64,000 bases of DNA from Lethocerus indicus (GCA_019843655.1 JACDQD010000006.1:9788034-9852033); one strand, 5' to 3'. Shown: positions 13,036 to 28,000, counted from the stretch's first letter. Numbers and translations: made by a program. The notes: a model not told the origin generated them from the sequence alone.

Positions 13036-16000
13036 CCATTCCTCTCCTCCCAACTCTTGTTTGCACTCCGGACCCCGCCTCGATATCATGGAGCCAATCA
13101 ATATTTTCAAGTTTCCGGCTGTGAACTCGCTATTGTATAGGATTTTGTCGATACGCACGACCGATTCGCCCAAGCCATATTTTCATCCCACACACAAAAC
13201 TAACGGCTATGAACTATATGGTATTTGGTACCGGATAGTATCGAAATTTCGGTAACTTTTATGATGACAAATTCCTTTCCATCGGGAAATTGCATAAATA
13301 GATATCACTTTCATTATACATAGAAAATTAAATAATTAAATAACATTCACATTCCGAATATGAGAATTGAATAAGATATCTAATGAAAGTTATAGAAATT
13401 TGATGATCATTTAATTATGTTGGAGCGGCACTACCTCGATTAGAGTTTTTTTTTTCTTTGAGAGCAATAAACGGGATAAGATAGCAGTTGAATGGAATTA
13501 ATATCAGCGCGAATCGCAAAGTATAGAGGGGAGGGGTACAGATTGGCATCTCAGTTCTGAAGACGAAAGTCGAGAACTGTCCTTTGACCGAAAAGATTGT
13601 CCCTCTCTTTTTATTCGGGGATTTTCAATCGAGATCTCAGATTTCTCCCCTCGCGCTTTAGAAGTCGAACTGGCGTTAAAAAATCATTTGAAGTCTTCCG
13701 CCTGTATACAATTTACTCCTTCCTTCCAATCTTTATTAATTCATCACGGAAGGGTATTTCTTGAATTTCGACTTTGGAATAATGGTTTGGAACTTATTCT
13801 GCCGTTCGATCGATTTCAAAATTGGAGTAACTGAAAGATATTCGTACGATTTTAATATTTTCCTATTTTATAACATCATTCCGATGTTCTAAACACGCGA
13901 GGTGCCGGGAGCTCGCTGGAATATTTTTATTCTAGTTGAAAATTAAATCCTGTCTACTACATTTCAATTTGGGATAGATTTTGGATTCAAATGAATCAAA
14001 TAGATTTATCAGACAACTTTCATCCTATTTTTTTGTAGCTTATCGCACATTTACTAGAGTAGATATTTGGGTCGGTGTTTTTACCGACTCCAGCAGTATC
14101 CCATTTCATAATTGTCCGATGTTTCATATTAGTTCTGTTGAGAGTAGCTTTCAGTGTAATTCTAATTGCGTGATATCGTAAATAATTTAAATATTCATTA
14201 CACGTATACCCCCTTTAACCCAGTGGTGAATAATAAAAATAAAAATTGACAGTTCACTCGTATCTATTCGTATCGATTGTGTTTTAAAACGGCAGGGGGT
14301 GGCGGCAGGGCTAATGCGCCCTGAAGCGTGGCGTGTAAGATCGATTAGGGGTTGAAACCTAATGGACGCAGTTAGGGCAACAGGTAGACCCTGTCCATTA
14401 AAATGGCAGTTATGGAAATCGGCACAGGATGCCCCCCCCCGCCCGGTCACAGCTCACGGTCAAAATTCGATTCATATTGTCACGGAACAGGGAGGTCGAC
14501 GAAACTTATGCTCATGCAAACAGGCCCACGCTCCTTCCTGATTTATAGCTGATACGTGTTTCATTGTGATTACCCGTAATTAAGTCAATTCTGGATTAGA
14601 AAGGAAGAGTAAAACATTTCAAGGGCTGAATATTGGGTTACAATTTATGCGCAATAATGTTAGACGGGTTTCGATACGCGTACGTGGACATTGAAAACTG
14701 GGGTGAAAAAACAAAACAGTACTACACATTGTTGAACGCTAGGAAGACTTAATTTTGAGAAGGAGTGCATTTCTCTTTTAACCATCAAAGAGGAGAATGA
14801 TAATAATATTCCTATTTCTCGTCTAATTTTATTTCTCTCTATTACTTTTAGATATTTATATAACATGGATGACAACGGCTATATCGCGCAAAATCCTTCC
14901 CTTTCGTTTGGTGAGAAACAATGCCACTCAGCTGGTGTAGTGAGGGGATCATTTCGGCACCAACGATATACAGTTGATAGAGGCTGAAATGAAGGGCCGA
15001 TGTGACTGGAGAACAGAGACGCGGAAGGGAGGGCGGCCGGCCGACCGAGCGTGGAAATATTTATTATATGGTCCCGGGCCCGTTTTAGGGCTTGTTATTG
15101 GGGATCGGCGTCGGATTGTTACCCCTGAGTTATGGCCCGGCTGGGATGGGGTCACCTCGCCCATGCATTTTTCATAACCCCATTACACACCGCCATCCCT
15201 ATCCTGCCCTCCTTCTCTCTTTCTTAGCCGACCTCTCCGTCTCCGTCCCTCCCTTTTCTTTCTTTTTTTTTACTTACGCTAAGGGGCCCCGAAGTAATTT
15301 GTTTTAATTAAAAAATAAAAAGGGCGGCCACTTAAAGAGCCGAGAAGTCTTTTGTCATAGGACGCCTTTAGCGACTTTCTTTGGAGATTTTCGGCCATGG
15401 GAGGATTGAAAAAAAGAAATGGCGTTTAATTTTTGCTGTAAATTTGCTTAATAGCCATTCCAGCCAACAGGTTAAAATAACTCGGGTTTCTGGGTGTTCC
15501 TGCAATTACCCTATAATTCCAGTCTCTTCTCATGTGTCAATACTGGCGATTTTAACTTCTCCCTTATTATGAAACATTCAGGGTTATTTACAATCATAGC
15601 ATTCAGTAAATATACTCCGATGGTAAATTTTCAAGTTGCATCCGGCAATGCGCGAGCCGGGGACGGGAATAACCGGTTAAGATGCAGGGGTATAGGGAAT
15701 GGAAAAGGGGGACGCTGGGAAGAATTGGTGAGGATGAAGTGGTATCGGGATGGTTCTGACGGGTCGTGCTCTCAAGGAGTAAAGGGACCTCATTTCACAA
15801 CCAATTTACCAGACAATACAGACCCCGTTCTTACACTTAATTACATGGATCCCCCCTACCGGTATTGGTGCAATAATAATAACCGGCGAGCAAGACCCGG
15901 CGAATTTTAATCTTATCTTTGTTTCCTTCGGGTTTTAATCCTAGTACGCAAACAACCATCTGTTTTCACTGTTTTTCCGTCTAAAAACGCGTAAAACTAA

Positions 16001-16057
16001 ACCCGAACACGATTTTTTCCGCCGTAATAATAACTCCATTTGCTGGGTGTGTTTCAG

Positions 16058-19000
16058 GAATGTGCGGTATGAAGAGTTCGAACTGGGCAAGGATGGAGAG
16101 ACCGGAGGGTGAGTAGTAAACGGAACTAAGGGTTGATTGATGAACCGGCCAGTGGTGGTGACTTGTTCCAACGCAGTCTCCTTCAATCTATCGCTAATAT
16201 ATCTTTGGCCAAACTTTTATCAACGCCCCTATGGACTATTTCCAAAGCTAAACAATTATACAATAACCGATCAAGTTATCTATTCAATACGATATCTTAT
16301 TCTGATTTAAACTGTATTCGTTTTATCTAATGTGTCCCATTTTAGTGGTTTACAATGGGCCTTCCAACATGCCTGAGAAACGTAGGAAAATATTACAATC
16401 CGTCTCTGCACAGAGCACTCTGAAAGTAGTACCTTTTATTCAATAGAAACAAAATAACATTATTAATATAGATTTATTTGTTCGCAAATAGTGGCTGGGA
16501 AAGTCCGGAGGAGCTGCCGGAACCGGAGAGGCCGCCTCTCCGCCACATCGACAAATACATCAGGCCCGAGTGTCCATGCCTCTCTAAAAGATATACCACA
16601 GCCGTACTCACATGTATAGGTAAATAGTTTGAGAAATAATTATTGCCATAAATGACTATTTACTGGCATCTCTTTGATTTATTCTATTTCATTGTGTAGG
16701 CGATATTAATTAATAATGTATTCCGATTCCAGGTTTCGTAATATCTTTTGGAATGAGGTGTAACATGGGGATGGCTAAGTTAGAATTTTTTTCAGCGGTA
16801 AGTAATTTCTGCCATACATTTAAACTAATAATTAAAAACAAACAACTCCCCGTACCGAACAGATCTCAGGTTCATTGACCAAAAATTAAAAAAGGTACTA
16901 TAAGTACACCATTTGGAGTACCCTTTGGGAGATCGAAATATGGGCCGCATATTCAAGGCAATCTTCGAGAGGACACGTATCCAACAGCCATGGGCCTTCG
17001 CAGGCGCATATGCACCCAATCGTAACGGAGTGTAATAACACTCCGGCTTCTGGCCAGAACTACTTAACGGAAATTCGATGCGGCAAAGTACAAAGTCAGC
17101 ATAATGCCGGGCGGAACGGGCATAAATCGGGGCGAGGGTTGGCGGTGCAGGCGGGGGGGACGGTCACGTGGACGTCCCTCAGTTTATCGCAGTGGCTCTA
17201 TTTCCTGCCCGGGCCCTGCAGGACACGCTCCGGTGGGCGTGAATCTCCATCACGCTAGGATGATCACCGGCCCCCTTGACGCTCCATGAACTTCATATGC
17301 TCCCCGAAAGTTCCACTGTCCTTGATAACTTTCGGAACGCGCCCGAGGTCCAGTTTAAAAGCTGGAACAAACCGAAGAACTACATGTCTTATGAAACTAA
17401 AGCTTTTGCACGTTTTTATGCTGAAAGCTGTTGCCACTTAAATTTGCTGCCCCATTTACGATCTAAATACAGAAGGAACAGATTCAGCGAGTCTTACAAC
17501 ACTTTGGAAGTGCCATTATGATATTAAAAAACAACATAGAAAAATATTTTTTGCGAAGAATTTCCGTAGTCAATTCAGTTTTTTATAAAAAAAACAGATA
17601 TATAATTCAATAAGACGTATTAAAAGCAGTAAGCTTTTATTTAATGCGTACTATAGATGCGATAATTCCTTAGTATTTTACTAATCTAAGACGTGAAATT
17701 TACTCGATTGAAGGCCGTTAATAAAATGCGCCGTTTTAAAAAAATAAAAGGGAGTTTTAGACCAGTTTTTGAGGAAATAATATCAACGATTGCGAAACGA
17801 CCACGGAAAACGTAATCTCCTTGATGGTGCCTCGTATCCGGTGCAGTTTGTCGCTCTCAAAGTGTCCCCGATCTCTCCCCCCAACAAAAAAAGAAGTGGT
17901 TCAACCACTCCGGGCGCAAATTCAAAACCATTGTCGGTAGGCGGTCGAGGGAGCCAGCAGCAATACTCAGTCATACCTCGGCCCTAACGTTTCTCTGCCT
18001 CTTTCCCACCCCTCCTACAATGTCCATTTGAAAACCAGAGAGAAGAACGCTCGAAACTGACGACAGTTTTGGCACAATGCGATAGCCGCTCTACAGCTTT
18101 TACACAGCCCAAGTCCATGCTCATCCAATACCCGTTTCATTTTGTGGATCGTGTACTCGATAGTTTTGAGACATAAGATTAAATAAACATCAATCAAACA
18201 AAAAGTATCATTTAAACACGTCTTCACTCGGTTTGCAATTAATAGACGGAAGGTCAATTAATCGATAAAAAAAGTCAAGGAACTAATAAATGCTCAATCC
18301 TCCGACAGTTAAGTACAACCAATAAAATTTATTGGGAAGGATTGTTTACGGCGAATATTTAGGTGATCAACTTGTCTAGCGATCATGGATCTCACTAAAT
18401 ACCAACATCTTTGAGCAATAATAAGCGTCTAATGGACATTATTAACTGTCCCAATTAATAATTAGGGTTCTGAAATATATAATTAAAACAGAATAAATAT
18501 TAAATTGGAACCGATAGTATCGACCTTTTTTTTATCATTCAAAACTGAACCAACACACCGAAACGCCACCGCCCTTAAAACTTGACATTACTTTGGGTGG
18601 AGGGTGGGTGGGTGAGTAAAAAACCGAATCCATAGAATTCGTCATCGGGGGGGGACTGTGATTTCTCACGACCCCGGGCAATAACGCGTTGTGCCCCCCA
18701 GAAGAGACCGGACGAGCCCGGGGGACCGTCGGGCGGCTGGAAAACGCCGCCAGTAACGCGATTGTTGTTTAATGGGGCCGAAAGGGCGAGACGGGCCGGA
18801 GCGAGATGGAAAGAGTGAGAAAGTGATCTATAGGCGGAGCGAGGGAGAGAGAGAGAGAGAGGGAGGGAGCGAGTGCGGTGTCAGTTTTAATGAGGCCGAC
18901 TGTGGTGGGGAGGCCTGCCAACACTAACAAAGCTCCCTCCCCTTCACTTCCACCCCCCCCCACCCCCCGGGGGGCTTCCTGTGTTTTGTACACACCTCCG

Positions 19001-22000
19001 ACGTTTCTCCGAGTCCTACTTCTAGGGATATCAGCGGACGCGGGAAGAAATACTAGATTTATGTGACGTTAAAGCTATCAAATTTCTTGTAATTCCCATG
19101 TTAAAGTTCAGTTTTCAATTAAATGATGCCAGCAAGCTTTGAGAGAAATCACAGAAATGCAAAATGTAACTTTATAAATATTGACAATGGGAAATTTTGT
19201 AAATTTTGAACGTAAATATACCCTACAGGTATCAAGGACGAGGGCCACTAACTACGATGTTATTAAATGTTGTACAGCTTTGTAAACTGACCAAAGTTAT
19301 GAAGCAGTTGAAGGTGCCCGAGACGGCATGTAATGCATGCCGAAAGCAGTAGCAACATTGAATTCGCTTAATAATTTACAATATCATAAAGTTCGGCAAG
19401 CGGTGTTAAATGAAAATTGTCTCCATGCGAAATGATAACCGGATTAAATGATTGAAAGGAGCGTTGTTTCAATAGTACTAGCAGGGGAAATAAATCGGGA
19501 TTAGGCGGAAGTTTCTTTATTCGGAGGGGTGCAGATCAACAGGTTTATAGTTTCGGTAGCAGATAAGAGATGGGAGAGGAGGATGAGGTGGTGGAGGGGT
19601 ATCGGACTAAGGGTATCTCTTGGGAACAATAACAGGGGAAACGCGACGAGGGGGAGCTGTCCCACCATAATTACCATACCTTTTTTATACACACTGGACC
19701 CTCAATCAATTTAAATTACATACCCGCTAACATTCACATTGCATCAAACTTAGATTTCCCCATTCCCCTAGTATTTTTTAACTACTCTAGATTACTTTTC
19801 AACTAATAAAAGTATGAAATATAAATAAATTGAATTTATTATTACATTAATAAACCATTAAAACTATCAATTTTTGTATATTAAAAACGTTTTAATTCAA
19901 CAACATTATAAAAGATGATTGTTTTTAGGGATTTTGATTTGTTGAGATGTGAATGAATCTTGAATATCATTATCTTCGTCTAAGCTCGACCGGTGTTGTT
20001 TTCTCGCCGTCGTCAATGGATGGTACTGATGGTAGTCAGAATAGCATTGGCCGGATATTTGGAAATAACTGTCAGTAACCATACATTTAGTCATCTTAAC
20101 TATTCTATAGTTTTGTTTTAGTTTCTCTGTATTTATTTCGCGCAATTTTGCTTTTGTATTTTATTATTTTGTATTGTAGTAGATCCATCTAAAATTTTAA
20201 TTAGGTTTGTTATCTAGTTAAGCGTAGGTCGTTTGGTCAAACCCAGCAGACCGTGTAAGTAGAGGTATGGTATACGAGTATATTATTTCTGAAAGGCACA
20301 TAACTTGCGGTCGGGGAACCATAAAACCATTTTACTGCGCCTCGAGGCGTGAATTGGAGAAGACGAGAAGAAATTATTGCGCAAAATCTCATTCATAACT
20401 ACTAACGACATCCAGTTGATGGGCCCCCAATAAAAATGTTACTTCATTGTAACGAATTTAAAATAAAAATAATTTGGCGGTGTTATATCATTCATGAGAG
20501 ATATATGAAACTATGCGTTATAAGTGTTAATAAATAAGCCGTAACGTACTTATTTCAAGTTAATTTCGTGATTAATTTCCAGCTAAATCGCTCAGATTTT
20601 AATTCAAAGCACCGCCAGTCTCGCTGTTGACATTTTCTCTATTTTTTCCGGTTGAGTTAATCAAATAACTCCGTCTATTTGTCTTTAATGAAGGACTCTA
20701 TTCAAAATTAAACTTCGCCTTAATTAAAACGGAAGTGTAGCTATATAGTTCGGTCGAGTGAGAGCGGCGTGGGCGGTAACTCCGCTAATCGATATTTCAT
20801 TAGCGCCGGCTTCTGATTGGAGCATTTCGTAAAGGGCGTGTACTTACAGAATACCTTCCTCTGGCAATACACAATTTTAAGTTTAGAACCATTCGTTTGA
20901 ATTCTTCGATGCGTACAAATTTTCGAACAAATCGAAAATACTGCCATTTAAAATTATAAATCCCTCCCCTCATTACTGTCCTTTGAAAGTATTAATGTTT
21001 TTCACTTGGCGGCGATGCAATAATTTCATTGAATAATATCTATTGGAAAAGGAATCTGGAAAATGACAGACCAATTTATATCTAGAACCTTTTACAAAAT
21101 GTAATGCCAACGAGGTATTGGTCTTCTTTTGAATTGGAAAATATAACAGCCAGTCTGGTATTGAAATAGTAGGTAGGGGCTTAGCAGTATTACTGGAACT
21201 ATACTTCTGAGCGTAACAATGAAACACGCAGTGGACAATTATTGTTAATAAATTACGATTCGTCGCTTCGTATCACGAAATCAAAATTAAGCGTGCACTG
21301 TTCAACCCATTAACTCATATTTTATAAAACATTGACTATCATAGCCTGGGAATTTATTGGAAGAAGTAAAATACACTTAAAATGTTGAAATAAAATATTA
21401 AAAATGACAAGCTCACATTTTTTACACACTCGCCTATAATTTTCACACACATAACTCATTTTTTATATACCCTACGTATGACAAATAATTTTATTGATCC
21501 GGCGGTATAATCAAAGTAGGATCATATTCGATTAATCCCGTGATATTTCCGTTTCTGGATTCGTCTATAACTGTTGCTTCATTTCACGGTCGGACGGGCA
21601 TTTTAACGGAACGGGCGGGCACGTGCCCGTGACTCCGCCAGCGAGCAACAATTGAACACCCAGCCGGTCACGACATCCCAACTCGGCTTATCGCATAAAT
21701 TGGGCCTATCTTTGTTTATACGCTCTAATGCACGGATTGAAAATAACACCGAATGACTCACGAATGACACTTTTCCAGTATTAATGCCGCCGAACGTCAT
21801 TATCGCAGATCGATGAGGAATATAACTCCTGGACGTATGTGACACAAATTGACCGCCGGCAGCGTGGAACAGGTCATGGGACCGACACTGTAACCGCCGG
21901 CTGAGTGGGTGCGATTACATTTCCATCAAGGCCCGAGACTATAAATGCGTACAGAAATTTAAGTATTTCTGCAAAACGCTAAGACCTCGATGTCTGAACG

Positions 22001-25000
22001 CGAGGCCATAAAATAGACGTCGTAATCCGTTGATATTGACTTTGGGACGTGACTTTAGTAACGGAAGAGTAGTATTTCATCTTTATTACGCTGCTGAGGT
22101 TGCTGGGTTCAGACGACACGTAAACTAGGCAAGTTTTTTCGTTTTCCTTTTGTTGGGAATCAATGGGACCGTTTTTAGTGACCCACGAAGGACCGGTTAC
22201 TGTGCAATCTGCCGGTCATCGGCTTATTCGTAACTCAATGCTTTCCAAAAGGGAAAGGGGGAATGAATTCCTCCAATAGGACCGGGATCAAAAAGGAAAT
22301 CGATTCAGCAGAAAGCGCAGTAATTTAGGGGCCATTGTTGCACCCCCAACCGTCCACACGTTAGAGTCTACGGGGGCCCCTCGCCGGGTTTCGTAAAAAA
22401 TCACGCCACCCGGAGACAAATCCCGGTGTTGATAGCTGGAACCGCGGCCCTAAAAGCTCTCTCTTTGTAGTGGCGTGCACAACTCAAGCTAATGGACCAT
22501 TTGTTGAGCATTGTTGGGCGAGGGACCCGGCGAACGGGGCGGCGGGGGGGGGGGAGTTACCCCTGACGTCACTTCCTGGCGTCATCCTCGGCCAAACAAA
22601 GCCCTCTTCGAGAACACTCGATCGCCTCCGGATCGGCCCCTCTATTCAATCGACTCTCAATAACCGAGCCGCCGACTCATCTATAGCACCCTCGTCGGAC
22701 GAACTAAAACACGTTCCTAACTTAATCAACGACAGGATCCGGAAACCAGGCAAGAAGGACAGGGCGGCATAAACCGGGCCGATTCTTGTTAAACATCGAA
22801 GAGAACGTTCTACTAACCGATTTAGATGCAAAAATATCTGAATTGTCGTCCGACAGCGGTATCCAATAAAACTTTGGTTCCCCCTAGCGTTGATTGTATT
22901 TTGTGTTTGTATTGTGTAAGGTTTAACAATATTGGTTTACAGATAATCCCATTAAGTTTCAAAAACAACCCATTGCCAGCAACAACGACCAGGCCGTATA
23001 CTTAATTCATCGTAAAATCATTTAGCGGAAAACAATTTTTCCACAACAAATACAATAATAATATCCAGAAATGACTATTATTACAGTGTTAATTTGAACA
23101 CTACTCTCTTACAGGTTCTTTCAGATATTATTCCAATCATGTATTCTTGTGGTTTTTAATTCTGTATTTATACTAAATCTTTGCAGATATTTGTCTTGTG
23201 TTTACCGCATATCTCACGAGGTCTGATTGTTTGCACGCTTGCCTCCAGTTGAATGAAACGGGGAAAGCCGCGGTAAGTGCTCCAGATTTTAATAACGCTC
23301 AGAACCCGAACGTAGAGCAGAACCTAAGCATCGCACTTTGCGTTTTCAGCCTTTTGTAGAGAATACTTGACCTTTTGAATGTACCAGTCAGGTGTTTTCA
23401 ATATCTCGATAACAGGCAAAGGATTTTTCAATAATTCGTAACACCCACGGTAATACGTCAAGACATTATTATTATTATCTACTCGTGTTTCTTTTCATTA
23501 ACTCGAAACTTCCAGTAATTCTTACATAAAAGTTACAAAAAAATAATGCCCTATAACAAATGTTGATTTATTGGAAATGATTTGATTTATCGACCATATA
23601 AATTCCTAATGTCCCTTTTAGGACAACACATATTCTCCCATGGGAGTAGAATCATTGTAACTCGTGTTATCTGCCCAAACTAGTGTCCATACTTTCTCAA
23701 ATATATTTTTAATGTTAAAACGTTTTCTATAATTATATTAATTCTTTCAGGAAGAGGCGAAGAAAATCAACGGGACGCACAATATCACGGTGAGTTGACA
23801 TTCTCGTAGCAGCTTTTAAGAAGGACATTCCAGGCAAAGAATCACTCTGTAGCAGGTTTCACCGCCTATAAAACTCTTTCCGGCCCCCTTTTACAAGTTT
23901 CCAGTTTAGCGGGGCCTTAAACGGGATTTTGTTTACGGGGCTCCGGCTCTGATTTATGTACCGAGTGGCAAAGGGGGCGGAGATTTCCACTGCTCAACCC
24001 CCCAGTAGACTTCCCGGGATAATGTTCTCCCAACCCTTATTTTTTACCAACCCTTCGGCGGGAAGAAGAAGCGGCTCATCAGAAGCACTCGGAAATCAGT
24101 TTGCAAATCTAACCGACGAAAAACTCTGTCTCAGCGAGGAGGAAATTTATAAGGGCTATCTGTCAGGACATTAAAGATTACAGGACAAACTGACCAATTG
24201 GATGAAAATGCCAATTTTTTATTTTAAATTGTTCAATACATAATTGAAAAATTGAAAATTGATTTAGGATTTGCGAGCAAATTATTATCAAATCCCTTCT
24301 TGACTATAATACTTATGAAATTACTTTTCTGTATCTTTTTTAAATTGTTATAAAAAAAATTGATCAAGGTTTTAAATTATTTAAGTGAGTTACTTTATAC
24401 ACAGCATAAATACCTTGATCTTTACATTTAATTCTATGGTATTCAAATTGTGTTCTTTTTTGCCCAATTAATTTCTATTAATACATCCGTCACTCGTCGG
24501 ATATTTTACGGAAAGGTGGGAAACATTGAGAAATTGAAGTACTGGGCGGGTACCTAAGTGGAGAAAACATTAAGGCGATTTCCTTTAACAGATTTCAAGC
24601 CTCTTTTCTGAAATTAATTACTATTGCTGACAATTAATTTTTAATCATTTCACAGGCAAAAGGACATACCCACCCACTTAATCCCGACGTAAGTACATTA
24701 ACCTATGGAGGATGCTCAAAATTGGTGCTCAGTTGAGTAGATACGCATAGGATGCCAGCTGCTCGCTCAAAGCTAACTTTGTCGTAATTCTTATTATATT
24801 TGCCTCTTTTCGAAATTTATTATGTTACCATAATGCTTGTAGTGAAATTTGCTGTCTTTATAATATACAAATATGCGGGATAAAGTAGCTGATTCGAATT
24901 GGTTTTGGACAAATAAAAGTTAATGATCCCAATATTTATCGAAGAAGGATCTTGACGCTAATTTTACGATATCTAAATATAGTTGCGAAATAGAATGCTC

Positions 25001-28000
25001 TCGAAAATTTTTTGAAAGAAATTGTTTGCAAATTGGCATGTTCCAAATTTATTCCAAATTTTCACATTATTCTTTATATCTATAGCAGTAGTCGTTATGT
25101 GTGTCGTATTTTAATCAGGTAGTTCATGCTTCATTCGCATTTTGAAAAATTTTAAATTTTTTCATAGAAACCTTTCCTGAAAAATTCCCACGTAGTTACA
25201 AAATGTTATCCAGCTTTGGCCAAATTTAAATCTGTTCAACTGAGGAATTGAAAACCTGCTGAATACAATAACGTTTCATTTAAAATTCGTCGTATGTTTC
25301 TAGCATCCTTTTGAACTTTTTAAAGATTATATGGATCGAGAATGCAAGATGGATGGCGATCCATCGTTGGGCTATTTCAATCATTGTGATAAATCCAGAA
25401 AATATAAAAGACATTACATCGCATCGGAGATAATCTACCGGTTTGTAGAACAGATTATTCCTCGGTATTCATGTTAAAATAACATTAAACTTTATCTTAA
25501 CAGGAAATTAAGTTCCATTGGTCAGTGGGCATGGAGAGCGCTGTAGATTCATCATTCTTTTGGGGATATTTAATAACACAGGTGCCAGGCGGATTCCTCG
25601 CTTCCAAATACCCAGCGAATAGGTAAATTTTTTAAATTACTCTCTGGCATTTCCCTAAATGAGTTTATAAAATGTATGGATATGTTCGCCAGTCACGTTT
25701 TACTTTAATGTTAATTTTAGCAGACTTAGTCTGTTCTTTATTGTTGAAATGTTTTTATCCCAACTCCGGAAAAGTTCTGGTTTATACTACGCAATAACCA
25801 GTAAAGTCCTTTATAGTATTTACAATATTATCTTTTCAGGATTTTTGGCACAGCAATAGCAATGTCCTCTTTCCTTAACCTCCTACTTCCTGCCGCTACC
25901 GATGTGAACCCGGCAGTAATAATAATAGTCCGTGTTCTTCAGGGTTTAGTAGAAGTAAGTATGAAATATTATAATTCATAGAATGCTAGTTCTACTATGC
26001 ACATTATTTACTTAAATTCCATAAAACTCAGGACTGCATCCTTAAACATCAAGTTATTTTAAAATAATTTCATTAATAACTAACTGTATGATTCTTTAAT
26101 AATTTAAACACTGCGGGAATAAATAACTATGGCTTAACAGAGACTTTCTTTATATTTGTTATGTCCTAAGTAACGTATCCTGTTTAATATATTCTTTAAT
26201 GTTAACAATTTCAAATATAATATTACTGAAAATTTATTTCGGAGGTGCGCATACATGGCTTTATGTTGCCTGATTTTTAAATACGTCCGAAATCCGGGTC
26301 TTCTCTTAATAATTGTGTGCCGAGACCTCCGAACGACTGAAAGAGAGAGATATGGCGGCGAAATGGAAAAAGGGGGCATTACAGGGCCAAGCCCACAAAG
26401 CCGGGATCAGACGTAAACTGTATAACATTCTCCGGGCATTTGCCCTAGTCCAGATAAGCGTAAATCCCCGCAGTCCAAGCCAACTCGCTCCCATTCAATA
26501 AAGCCAGGACTCAGCACAGGGTCCTTTTTTTGTAAATTACATATTGAAATTGTTTATGGCATGACATCAGCGGTCTACTGAGTTTATAGCATTCCTGAGG
26601 ATCGAAGTTAAATGCTTTTGTCTCGATGTATTAGCCAGGAATTGATCGATGCCAGAGGGGCGCCTGTCTGTTTACATCCTAATGGCAAAACCTGGTTCAA
26701 TAAACAACGTTTGATCTCTATCTCAATACAAGGGACCTCCCCCGAGTCCCCTCCATTAATCTCACGGTCCAGTCAAAATATCATTTCCCTGTAAAAACAT
26801 GAGCTGGTTATCGATATCTGATTTTTTCGCTCCACTTAAAAAAAATTAAATCCACGAATCGAGTCATTCGAGTCCAGACTATTTCAGAGCCTGAATCAAC
26901 TTCGGGCAGACTTTAAAACTGATTTTTTTTTAAAGGAAAATTAAGTTGAAAAACAAACTCATAGTAAAAGGAATCCAGTGAGAAAGGAAGAGAGAGATTC
27001 TTACATTGATTGCAAGGAACTTCTAGTCCTATTGAATACGTAAAAACATATTCATGTCTCCGGGGGAAATAACATTCATGACGCACCCAAGTGCCTTCGC
27101 ATTTCTTTCGAGCTTTAAAATATTTTTTCCAAAATCCATTCGGGATTACTTTCAGGGCTAATTAAGCGGGGCCAAAACAATGAGTAGTCCGCGATTAGTG
27201 GCCAATTAGGAGTCATTTAAACGGTGGCGTTTGTCTGACAACAGATGGAGACGGGAGGGCTGTTTTCCCCCAGCGCGGCTCATTAGACGGCTTCATGGAA
27301 TTACCGGTTTCCCTTTGATGTGACCCCCCCCCCACGGCCAGATATGATATCCCTCCCCATCATCGGATCCGCCGGCCTTATTGTGTTTGCCGTACATAAT
27401 TGGAGGAATGGGCCCCTTGGCCCACGGTGAAGGGCACTATTGTTACAGGAGATATGAAATATAAACTTCATATAATCCCTGATCCTATTTCGGCTTCTAA
27501 TAAAGTCACGATTCGACCGACCGTGAAGTTATTGTACTGACTGCTAATTAATCTAATTAATTAGCAAAACATACTAATTGAATGTTCAATAGGTTCCCAT
27601 CAGATATTCCCTCTCTCTGTGATCCGAATGAACAGTGCTACCTTTTTTGTACTAGACCATTCATTTTAGAGTACAAGGGGTCCGCAATATGACGAGAGCC
27701 GTGATCTTATTACTTGACATTGTATCTTTCTTAAATCGTTTATCTACTTTGGCCTAGGGCCACACCTACCAATTTATAAATAAGCATTTTCATAGATACA
27801 CTAATATAAAACGGGGAAAAATTACTGTCATTGATTTGGTTCCTAAGGACATCTTTTTTCAACTACCATGACTAACATTGATACTGTTAGCATCACATTC
27901 AAATCCTCGCCCAAAAACAAAAGCGTGCCTCCAACGTCAAAACGTATTCAAAACGTCCCCGCATGTTTATGAGAATTTCACCACTTGATTAGTTATTTCT

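Larger units (their letters stand above)
1..16057. other. VGLUT 5' flank or first intron, no proven gene
   Basis: This stretch has mixed base composition with frequent CpG, GC-rich patches (about 7.0-7.2, 8.5-8.7, 12.1-12.4 and 15.0-15.2 kb) and purine/pyrimidine tracts. Open frames here are short, lack recognisable protein motifs and several run over simple repeats, so I accept none as genes. The first VGLUT exon I can prove begins at 16058 in the middle of a codon, so the start codon must lie upstream, either in this stretch or outside the window. The separable structures (inverted-repeat element, hairpin, microsatellites) are listed on their own. Confidence 0.6.

Noticed and set aside
12797..13255. 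152-codon open frame on the + strand
   Set aside because: A large part is serine-leucine coding from the CT tract, with no motif and no splice context.
22470..22772. 100-codon open frame in VGLUT intron 3
   Set aside because: No motif, it lies within a GC-rich intron patch where stops are rare, and shadow frames on the other strand are equally open.
23187..23272. Longer VGLUT exon starting at the acceptor near 23187
   Set aside because: In the phase required by neighbouring exons it contains a stop; the 24-nt version starting at 23249 stays open.
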